Assembly: GCA_016844625.1 (NCBI GenBank)
Contig: JAERMN010000195.1
Span: forward strand, 1-6,285
Source of the DNA: Deltaproteobacteria bacterium
Lineage (GTDB): Bacteria; Desulfobacterota; Binatia; UBA9968
Length of the DNA: 6,285 nucleotides
Direction of reading: 5' to 3'
In this document: positions 1-3,933 of the stretch, piece by piece
Layout: the number at the start of each line of letters is the position of its first letter
How positions within the stretch are numbered: position 1 is the stretch's first letter
Program-made: the position numbers and the translations under genes
Notes under the pieces: model-generated
Databases searched by the model: none
Seen by the model: only the letters and a program-made list of their open reading frames with translations
What the model was told of the DNA's origin: nothing

Positions 1-1
1 A

Positions 2-202
2 GTCTATCCGTCGCACGCCAATTTCGTCCTGGCGCGCAAACGGGAGCAGATCCTAAAGCCGGTTTACGAGGAACTTAAGCGAAGAAAAATTTTGCTGCGC
101 TACTTCGATACGCCGGGATTGCGCGACTGCTTACGCATTACCGTCGGCACGCCGAAGGAAGTGCGGGCGTTGTTGAAAGAGTTGGCGGTGCTCGACGCGT
201 AG
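2..202 (+). CDS. hisC: Histidinol-phosphate aminotransferase, C-terminal part (5' end outside window)
   Basis: This is the last 66 codons of an open frame entering from the left edge and ending with TAG. The peptide begins VYPSHANFVLAR and contains YEELKRRKILLRYF followed by LRDCLRITVGTPKE. That last stretch matches the C-terminal small domain of PLP-dependent class I/II aminotransferases of the HisC type, in which the Arg of the LRITVGT segment contacts the substrate phosphate/carboxylate. HisC transfers the amino group from glutamate to imidazole-acetol phosphate in cytoplasmic histidine biosynthesis. The PLP lysine and N-terminal part lie outside the window, so a related aminotransferase cannot be fully excluded. 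No obvious rho-independent terminator follows the stop; the next 500 bases are repeat-rich and gene-free, so this is probably the end of its transcription unit. Confidence 0.85.
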   Translation, partial: VYPSHANFVLARKREQILKPVYEELKRRKILLRYFDTPGLRDCLRITVGTPKEVRALLKELAVLDA

Positions 203-271
203 CCGTCACGGTCGCAAGCAAAAAAGAGGTTTAACCGCATCCTTTGACATGCTGCTCAGGACGATCGGAAA

Positions 272-362
272 CGCAAAGCACGCAAAAAAGGATTCAATGC
301 GATCGGATATCTCGCGCAAAGCATGTCCTGAGCTACGCCGAAGGGACGCAAAGGCGCAAAGG
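272..362 (+). repeat. Scattered and tandem CGCAAAG heptamers with inserted palindromic fragments
   Basis: CGCAAAG or CGCAAAA occurs at 272-278, 281-287, 315-321, 347-353 and 355-361, the last two as a perfect CGCAAAGG tandem. Between them lie degenerate palindrome fragments: GCTCAGGAC at 254-262 pairs with GTCCTGAGC at 325-333, and CGATCGGA is directly repeated at 262-269 and 300-307. No credible coding frame covers this stretch. It looks like non-coding repeat mosaic, with one repeat type interrupting another. Confidence 0.6.
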
Positions 363-370
363 TAAGATTC

Positions 371-486
371 GTAGGATGGGTTAAGTTCCGACGAAACCCA
401 TCGGCTCGGGTCGTACACAACGTCGGACCGTATGGATATCGCCGAGTTTATCCTGAACGGTAGCCGAAGGCCTCAACCCATCCTAC
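371..486 (+). repeat. 116-bp MITE-like element with 12-bp terminal inverted repeats (left copy)
   Basis: The element starts with GTAGGATGGGTT (371-382) and ends with its exact reverse complement AACCCATCCTAC (475-486). Inside, GATGGGTT at 375-382 can also pair with AACCCATC at 395-402. The right half carries GAGTTTATCCTGA followed by GCCGAAGG and CTCAACCCATC. The same order recurs in the larger element at 3552-3837, which shows that these are two members of one repeat family. There is no coding capacity. Non-autonomous mobility is an inference; no target-site duplication was established. Confidence 0.6.
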
Positions 487-583
487 CAACTGCCAATCGG
501 CGGACAAGTCCCGCCAGAAGCGGACAGAAATACTCCAAAGCTCAAGCCCTCAGAAATCATCATTGACTTCATCCTTGCTTTAC

Positions 584-611
584 TTGACACGGCTAGAGCG
601 AAAGCGATTTT
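584..611 (+). promoter_or_regulatory. Possible sigma70-type promoter for the DUF1566 gene
   Basis: A perfect TTGACA lies at 584-589. Sixteen bases later, GATTTT (606-611) is the only hexamer at usable spacing, and it is a poor match to TATAAT (3 of 6). The position, about 95 bases before the start codon, is plausible. With only the -35 box convincing, this is tentative. Confidence 0.25.
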
Positions 612-693
612 GCTCACGTCCCACTGGAGCGATAGCAAGAGGTTTTAGAGGTGTAGAAAGAGCGGGCAAAAATATCAACGCAACGGAAGAGAA

Positions 694-698
694 AGGAG
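694..698 (+). promoter_or_regulatory. Ribosome binding site deciding the DUF1566 gene start
   Basis: AGGAG sits 8 bases before the ATG at 707. Together with the classic signal peptide beginning MKKILG right after that ATG, it fixes the start at 707 rather than at the upstream in-frame start at 563. Confidence 0.75.
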
Positions 699-706
699 CA
701 ACGGAT

Positions 707-1500
707 ATGAAAAAGATACTCGGCACAACGGTCGCGCTCGCGGTGCTGGCGATAGTTATATCGTCGGCGCAGGCGATCAACATATCGAGCGCTTCGGTAC
801 AAAACGGTCTCGCCAACGTCTCTGGCGGAAAAGCCGTCGCGAACTCGACGATAAAATGGGAAGGTGGAAATGTTGCGACGGCGAACAAAAACGGCGGCTT
901 TTCGTTCTCCTTCGGGGCAGTGCCCGCGGATTGTGTCGGAACGCTGAGCGACGGGGTGACCACGCTCGACGTTGCCCTCGCCAATTGCACGCCGGCTACG
1001 GTCATCGAGGCCGGGGTGCCAAAGACAGGGCAGACAACGAGCTTTGCAACTGGTACGACGGGGATCTGGAGAAAGGCGTGTCGACATCGCCCAACCCGCG
1101 ATTCACTGACAACCTAAACGGGACGATCACGGACAATCTCACTGGGCTGATCTGGTTGAAAAACGCGGACTGCTTTGGGCAGCTGGTGTGGTCTACGGCC
1201 CTATCTTCTGCAAACGTTTTAGCTGACGGTGCATGCGGCCTTTCTGATGGTAGTGTAGCGGGCGACTGGCGCTTGCCGAATCGTAACGAGCTTACGAGCC
1301 TGTTGGATCTAGGAACCTTCGATCCGGCCTTGCCATCCGGCCATCCTTTCACGAATTTCCAGGCGTCCAGGTACTGGTCGTCTACTACTCGCGTGGACGA
1401 TTCGAGTAACGCGTGGGACGTGGGCTTCAACAACGGCGGCGTGCACAACGAAACTAAGACGGTCGACAACTTTGTCATTGCCGTGCGTGGCGGTTCTTGA
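707..1500 (+). pseudogene. Secreted Lcl_C/DUF1566-domain protein, interrupted by a one-base frameshift
   Basis: The N-terminal frame gives a signal peptide (residues 1-23, MKKILGTTVALAV to AQA) and a small beta-rich domain ending in ALANCTPATV. The frame then shifts near residues 117-120 (1055-1063). The -1 frame continues with DGDLEKGV, NPRFTDNLNGTITDNLTGLIW, WRLPNRNEL, ASRYWSSTT and AVRGGS to TGA at 1500. That is the usual order of the Lcl_C/DUF1566 domain (PF07603). Adding one G to the run at 1060-1063 restores a continuous 264-aa protein reading TGTTGDLEKGV. As written, translation from 707 stops at 1117 (136 aa) and loses the whole C-terminal domain. The break is either a real mutation, a homopolymer error in the assembly, or, less likely, -1 slippage on GGGG. 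The intact protein would be exported to the periplasm or cell surface. Its role is unknown; the domain is found in surface and adhesion-like proteins. Confidence 0.8.
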
Positions 1501-1501
1501 T

Positions 1502-1694
1502 CCTTCGGTACGCGCTTCGCGCTACTCAGGACAGGGCTTGGTTATTTGGTCATTTGAGTATTCCCTCGATACAGCTCCTGCGGAGATTACTCGGGATTGG
1601 CCCTTCGATACAGCCCTTCGGGCTTACTCAGGGTGGACGGAGTTGAGAAGACCGATTCCCCGAGTAGCCACCGTTTCGGTGGCGTATCGAGGGG
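1502..1694 (+). repeat. Hairpin block A, upstream of the GIY-YIG gene
   Basis: Four hairpins lie in order: H1 1502-1530 (inner stem GCGC/GCGC, loop TTC), H2 1563-1595 (CTCC/GGAG, loop TGC), H3 1601-1633 (AGCCC/GGGCT, loop TTC) and H4 1658-1694 (GCCACCG/CGGTGGC, loop TTT). H1-H3 share the plan CCC-TCGATA-stem-TACTC-GGG. H4 is the same plan in reverse orientation, CCCC-GAGTA-stem-TATCGA-GGGG. As a result, the 132-bp part 1563-1694 has 10-bp perfect terminal inverted repeats, CCCTCGATAC and GTATCGAGGG. H1 starts one base after the DUF1566 stop, and H4 ends 24 bases before the nuclease ATG. About 32 bases separating H1 and H2 are absent from block B. Confidence 0.8.
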
Positions 1695-1718
1695 TTGACC
1701 GGTTATCGGATACAGAAG

Positions 1719-2036
1719 ATGGCGCGGCCATTCTTCACCTACATCCTGCAGTGTTCGGACAAATCATACTACGTCGGCCATACCGATGATCTTGAACGCC
1801 GGCTTGCAGAGCACGAAACGGGCGCGACCGGGGGCTACACGGCTACTCGCCGTCCGATTCAACTTGTTTGGTTTGAGGAGTTTCCGACCCGGGAGGAAGC
1901 AAAGGTGGTGGAGGCGCAGCTCAAGAAGTGGAGCCGACGGAAGAAAGAGGCATTGATCGCGGGCCGGACGGAGGAGTTAAAAGCGGCAGCGCGCAAGGAC
2001 TGGGTTTCTTATCGGCAGCGGAGGGCCCTTCGCTAA
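1719..2036 (+). CDS. Small single-domain GIY-YIG endonuclease
   Basis: The 105-aa protein is almost entirely one GIY-YIG domain. The first motif is TYI at residues 7-9 and the second YYVG at 17-20. They are followed by DDLERRLAEH (residues 23-32), where Arg28 matches the catalytic arginine of the family and His32 the conserved histidine; Glu65 in VVEAQLKKW fits the metal-binding glutamate. The basic tail (KKWSRRKKEAL) is typical of the stand-alone UPF0213/YhbQ-like group, whose cellular role is poorly known. I chose ATG 1719 because the domain begins there; a TTG at 1695 is in frame but lies just after hairpin H4. No strong Shine-Dalgarno sequence is visible (ACAGAAG only). The gene lies between two same-orientation hairpin blocks, and its last codons and stop fall inside the first hairpin of block B. 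This suggests, but does not prove, that the nuclease acts on or travels with these repeats. DNA repair or housekeeping nuclease activity is the alternative. Confidence 0.85.
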   Translation: MARPFFTYILQCSDKSYYVGHTDDLERRLAEHETGATGGYTATRRPIQLVWFEEFPTREEAKVVEAQLKKWSRRKKEALIAGRTEELKAAARKDWVSYRQRRALR

Positions 2037-2193
2037 GCGCTTCGCGCTACTCCCCCTCGATACAGCTCCTGCGGAGCTAACTCGGGATGGTAGGACCCTT
2101 CGCTACGGCGGCGCGAAGCGCCGCCACTCAGGGTGGGCGGATTTGTTTCCGATTCCCCGAGTAGTGACCTTCTGAGGTCGCGTATCGAGGGGG
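2026..2193 (+). repeat. Hairpin block B, downstream of and overlapping the GIY-YIG gene
   Basis: The order and orientation match block A: H1 2026-2052 (GCGC/GCGC, loop TTC), H2 2054-2086 (AGCTCC/GGAGCT, loop TGC), H3 2096-2133 (GGCGGCGC/GCGCCGCC, loop GAA) and H4 2155-2192 (GTGACCT/AGGTCGC with one G-T pair). The part 2052-2193 has 12-bp perfect terminal inverted repeats, CCCCCTCGATAC and GTATCGAGGGGG. The linker between H3 and H4 is shared with block A (GGGTGG, CGGA, then CCGATTCCCCGAGTA). H3 and H4 inner stems differ from block A in sequence yet remain paired. H1 covers the last codons and the TAA of the nuclease gene. Confidence 0.8.
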
Positions 2194-2194
2194 T

Positions 2195-2237
2195 GCCAGT
2201 GCCGCCGCAATAAGCGCAATACGATCAACGCACTGGC
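2195..2237. other. 8-bp inverted repeat downstream of the phosphatase gene
   Basis: GCCAGTGC (2195-2202) pairs with GCACTGGC (2230-2237) across 27 bases. It lies 13 bases past the end of the minus-strand phosphatase gene, so it could help end that transcript. The loop is long and there is no T run, so a classical terminator is unlikely. Confidence 0.25.
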
Positions 2238-2249
2238 CACCCTAACGGA

Positions 2250-2762
2250 CTATTGCTGCGGAACTACTGTCGGCAACTCTTGTGCGAATTTTCTAACCCA
2301 CTCCCGCTGTTCAGCAGTTTCTGGAACTGCGCATCCTCGCGCCGCGCTCAAACGTTGGAAAGCCGTATCCGGGTCCACTCCGGTTATGATCAGCAAGCAA
2401 GCCGCTAACAGCGCCGACCGGCCAATCCCTTGCCGGCAATGAATGGCCAGGTTCTTTCCCTCGGCGAGGGCTTTGTCCAATATCCTCACCAGTTCCATGG
2501 TCGCCCGCTGTGAGGATGGAACCCCTCGGTCAGCAATCGGAAAAGATAGGAACCGCACGCCGTTGCGTTCAGACAACTCTGCTTCCTGAGCTAAATGAAG
2601 ATCGGCGACTTCCTCGGTTGTGAGTAATGACACGACGACATCGACCCCTGTTTGCCGCCAAGAACGCACCTCATCTTCGAGCCAATCTCCACCCCGCGGG
2701 CGTGGCAGGATAGCTAAGTGACCTGGCCATCCTCCATCGATCCAATAGAGATCTGTTTTCAT
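2250..2762 (-). CDS. Dual-specificity/tyrosine phosphatase family protein (cysteine phosphatase)
   Basis: The 170-aa protein carries the phosphatase P-loop HCRQGIGRS at residues 108-116, matching HCxxGxxR[ST]. Cys109 is the expected nucleophile and Arg115 the phosphate-binding arginine. Asp78 in PIADRGVP sits where the general-acid aspartate loop is expected. The N-terminal part (MKTDLYWIDGGWPGHLAILPRP) and the WLEDEVRSW/VVSLLTTEE segment fit the small bacterial phosphatases related to CDKN3 and dual-specificity enzymes. There is no signal peptide, so it is cytoplasmic. The likely reaction is dephosphorylation of phosphotyrosine or another phosphoester; the substrate is unknown. It follows the ParB-like gene with an 18-base gap and is probably cotranscribed. 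The Shine-Dalgarno sequence is weak, which suggests translational coupling to the gene before it. All key residues are present. Confidence 0.85.
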   Translation of the reverse strand: MKTDLYWIDGGWPGHLAILPRPRGGDWLEDEVRSWRQTGVDVVVSLLTTEEVADLHLAQEAELSERNGVRFLSFPIADRGVPSSQRATMELVRILDKALAEGKNLAIHCRQGIGRSALLAACLLIITGVDPDTAFQRLSAARGCAVPETAEQREWVRKFAQELPTVVPQQ

Positions 2763-2780
2763 GGTGTCGCTCAGAAAGAG

Positions 2781-3038
2781 TTAGTTCTCGGGAATGATCT
2801 CTCGTGGGAGTGAATTAACATCCACGCCTCGACCTTGAAGAATCTTGATGCGGTGATGGCCATCGATCATGGTCCCGTCGGGTTTGGCCTTGAGCGATCC
2901 CGGTTGTCCTGGTTTGAGAGAGTCCACAAGCTCCCGATTCGACAATCTATCAAACTGATCAAGTTTTGCTCGGCTCAAGGAACTATCAGGGTGCAGCGAC
3001 TTCAGCAAAGGTAGGTTTGCAGGTTGCTTAGATGCCAT
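2781..3038 (-). CDS. Small ParB/sulfiredoxin-like domain protein (hypothetical)
   Basis: I chose ATG at 3038, giving 85 aa (MASKQPANLPLLKSLHPDSS...). The frame is open further up to 3158, but those 40 residues show no domain. The C-terminal half reads LVDSLKPGQPGSLKAKPDG, then TMIDGHHRIKILQGRG and VDVNSLPREI. The GxxxDGHHR pattern (residues 55-63) is typical of ParB-like/ParB N-terminal fold proteins, where this arginine-bearing motif binds nucleotide phosphate. At 85 aa it is far shorter than a chromosome-partitioning ParB and has no helix-turn-helix domain, so partitioning is unlikely. It precedes the phosphatase gene by 18 bases on the same strand, so the two probably act together or share control. 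The function is unknown. Confidence 0.7.
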   Translation of the reverse strand: MASKQPANLPLLKSLHPDSSLSRAKLDQFDRLSNRELVDSLKPGQPGSLKAKPDGTMIDGHHRIKILQGRGVDVNSLPREIIPEN

Positions 3039-3058
3039 GTTTCTCGGTCTACGTTCAC

Positions 3059-3072
3059 TGTCTAAACAGACA
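3059..3072. promoter_or_regulatory. Short palindrome upstream of the ParB-like/phosphatase operon, possible operator
   Basis: TGTCTAAACAGACA is a 5-bp inverted repeat with a 4-base centre, located 20 bases before the ParB-like start codon. A minus-strand TTGACA lies at 3092-3097, but no good -10 box stands at the right spacing. The position fits a regulator site; the motif is short enough to arise by chance. Confidence 0.25.
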
Positions 3073-3158
3073 ACCGGTGAGTGAGCTGCCTTGTCAAGTG
3101 TTCTCGAATCGCTGGCCAGGGGATGCGCTTTCGGATACCTATTACTATAAACGAGCAA

Positions 3159-3180
3159 TCAACGGAGCCCATCCCGTTGA
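3159..3180 (-). terminator. Possible terminator hairpin after the Phd-type antitoxin gene
   Basis: TCAACGG (3159-3165) and CCGTTGA (3174-3180) form a perfect 7-bp stem with an 8-base loop, 20 bases past the antitoxin stop on the minus strand. On that strand it is followed by a modest T-containing stretch (GCTCGTTTATAG) rather than a clean T run. It could equally be a small repeat or a control site for the downstream operon. Confidence 0.35.
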
Positions 3181-3200
3181 CTCGAAAATAATGCTTTTTC

Positions 3201-3473
3201 TCAAGGAGAAGGGGAGCGAGCGAGACGAATTCGCCGGGCTTTGTGTTTTTTTCTCTCGCCGATGATGTGTTGAATATCTCTGAAGAACGGATCGTCATTT
3301 TCCAGCCAGCCCTTGAGCCCTTGCAAACCCTCGGCGGGTCTCGTTGGCGCGAGCACGGCCATGGGTTTCCCGTGACGGGTAATGGTGAAAGTCTCTTTAC
3401 CAACTGCCACGCGGCCCAAAAGTTCAGAGAACTCGCGCTTTGCTTTCACTACGCTAACGTTTGTATTTTTCAT
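3201..3473 (-). CDS. Orphan type II antitoxin, Phd/YefM family
   Basis: The 90-aa protein has the usual Phd/YefM N-terminal fold: NVSVVKAKREFSELLGRVAVGKE, then FTITRHGKPMAVLAP (residues 5-43). This half dimerises and binds operator DNA. The second half (GLKGWLENDDPFFRDIQHII, residues 49-71) resembles the toxin-binding tail of the Phd proteins usually paired with PIN-domain (VapC-like) toxins. I chose ATG 3473 (MKNTN...) because family members start at that point; an ATG at 3494 adds seven residues (MIFERPE) and has no better ribosome site. No toxin follows: the next 160 bases downstream hold no PIN domain, and the next gene is the ParB-like one. It is therefore solitary, either a remnant of a degraded pair or an antitoxin acting on toxins encoded elsewhere. 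The final residues (RIRLARSPSP) look unlike the family and may reflect a rearrangement that removed the toxin. Confidence 0.85.
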   Translation of the reverse strand: MKNTNVSVVKAKREFSELLGRVAVGKETFTITRHGKPMAVLAPTRPAEGLQGLKGWLENDDPFFRDIQHIIGERKKHKARRIRLARSPSP

Positions 3474-3588
3474 CTCTGGACGCTCGAAAATCATTTTAGT
3501 CGAATCGGCTGTTTTGTCAAAACAAAACAGAGAGAGACCGACGGGTAGTAGGTAGGATGGGTTGAGCCCCCCGCGCCGGTACGTTTAC

Positions 3589-3612
3589 CACGAAGGCACG
3601 AAGCGCACGAAG
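3589..3612 (+). repeat. Three near-tandem CACGAAG units
   Basis: CACGAAG occurs at 3589-3595, 3597-3603 and 3606-3612 with one- and two-base spacers. It parallels the CGCAAAG units in the left intergenic region and is non-coding. Confidence 0.6.
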
Positions 3613-3624
3613 AAAAAACGGATC

Positions 3625-3640
3625 GGTGCGCAAGCGCACC
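3625..3640 (+). repeat. GGTGCGC/GCGCACC hairpin
   Basis: GGTGCG (3625-3630) pairs with CGCACC (3635-3640) around CAAG. No T run follows, so this is a repeat hairpin rather than a terminator. Confidence 0.55.
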
Positions 3641-3653
3641 CTACGGCACTAAC

Positions 3654-3702
3654 GGAGGGCGGGTTTTCTAACCCGCCAGGCGGACAGGAATGTCCGCCCT
3701 CC
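3654..3702 (+). repeat. Twin perfect hairpins closed by an outer stem
   Basis: GGCGGGTT (3658-3665) pairs with AACCCGCC (3670-3677) over a TTCT loop. After a single A, GGCGGACA (3679-3686) pairs with TGTCCGCC (3691-3698) over a GGAA loop. GGAG (3654-3657) and CTCC (3699-3702) close both. The result is a compact three-way junction with two 8-bp perfect arms. Confidence 0.7.
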
Positions 3703-3771
3703 TTTGGATTCGCAACGTGCGAACACCGGGGAAATCGATACCTGTCCGCGCTGTCGAGATGATGGGTGTCG

Positions 3772-3816
3772 CGGAGTTTATCCTGAGTCCTTCGACTCCG
3801 CTCAGGATAGACTCCG
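3772..3816 (+). repeat. 16-bp stem palindrome (TCCTGAG / CTCAGGA type)
   Basis: The arm 3772-3787 pairs with 3801-3816 at 15 of 16 positions, the exception being one G-T pair, around a 13-base loop containing CTTCGACTCCG. The left copy at 443-455 keeps only the left arm. It is a common non-coding palindrome type, not followed by a T run. Confidence 0.6.
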
Positions 3817-3920
3817 CCGAAGGGCTCAACCCACTACAGACTTGGCGTCTTCGCCCGAGCGTGATAAGAGCCTGTGCTTGAAGCGGTACTGACGATCGGA
3901 AAATTTACGCAAACCGGACA

Positions 3921-3926
3921 AAGGAG
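3921..3926 (+). promoter_or_regulatory. Ribosome binding site deciding the VOC gene start
   Basis: AAGGAG lies 7 bases before ATG 3934. It supports that start over the in-frame upstream start near 3874, whose extra residues match nothing. Confidence 0.75.
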
Positions 3927-3933
3927 TTCGGCC

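Larger units (their letters stand above)
487..706. other. Gene-free upstream region of the DUF1566 gene
   Basis: These 220 bases hold no supported gene. Near 498-530 there is a degenerate GGCGGACA/CCCGCC pattern resembling the twin hairpin at 3654-3702. The frame of the downstream gene is open upstream to 563, but the residues there (arginine-rich, no domain) and the lack of a ribosome site argue that this part is untranslated leader. Confidence 0.5.
3552..3837 (+). repeat. 286-bp composite repeat element sharing ends with the 371-486 element (right copy)
   Basis: The element starts with GTAGGATGGGTTGAG (3552-3566) and ends with CTCAACCCACTAC (3825-3837), a slightly decayed reverse complement missing two bases. 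Its right part repeats the left-copy order: GAGTTTATCCTGA, then GCCGAAGG and CTCAACCCA. In between it has picked up other repeats: three CACGAAG units, a GGTGCG/CGCACC hairpin, a twin hairpin and a 16-bp stem. No gene is supported. Peptides such as FDSAQDR read from this stretch are translation artefacts of the palindromes. Confidence 0.55.

Noticed and set aside
206..418. 70-aa minus-strand frame
   Set aside because: It lies over the CGCAAAG and GTAGGATGGGTT repeats, with no ribosome site or domain.
563..706. Upstream in-frame extension of the DUF1566 protein
   Set aside because: The residues are arginine-rich without domain content, and ATG 707 has an AGGAG site and starts a standard signal peptide.
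856..1050. Separate gene starting at ATG 856 leading into the DUF1566 domain
   Set aside because: The first part of this frame is an out-of-frame reading of the N-terminal domain; only the part after about 1057 is genuine, as the continuation of the frameshifted gene.
1502..2193. CRISPR array reading of the repeats
   Set aside because: Repeats are unevenly spaced, change orientation, have variable stems rather than variable spacers, and no cas genes are near.
3092..3097. TTGACA on the minus strand as promoter of the ParB-like operon
   Set aside because: No hexamer near TATAAT stands 16-19 bases downstream, so only a -35-like box is present.
3062..3403. Minus-strand frame as a possible missing toxin
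   Set aside because: It overlaps the antitoxin gene in another frame, is proline/arginine-rich, and has no PIN-type acidic residues or other toxin motif.
3562..3892. Several 62-66 aa plus-strand frames, including one reading FDSAQDR
   Set aside because: They are translations of palindromic repeats. No ribosome sites, no family, and overlapping frames of similar length.
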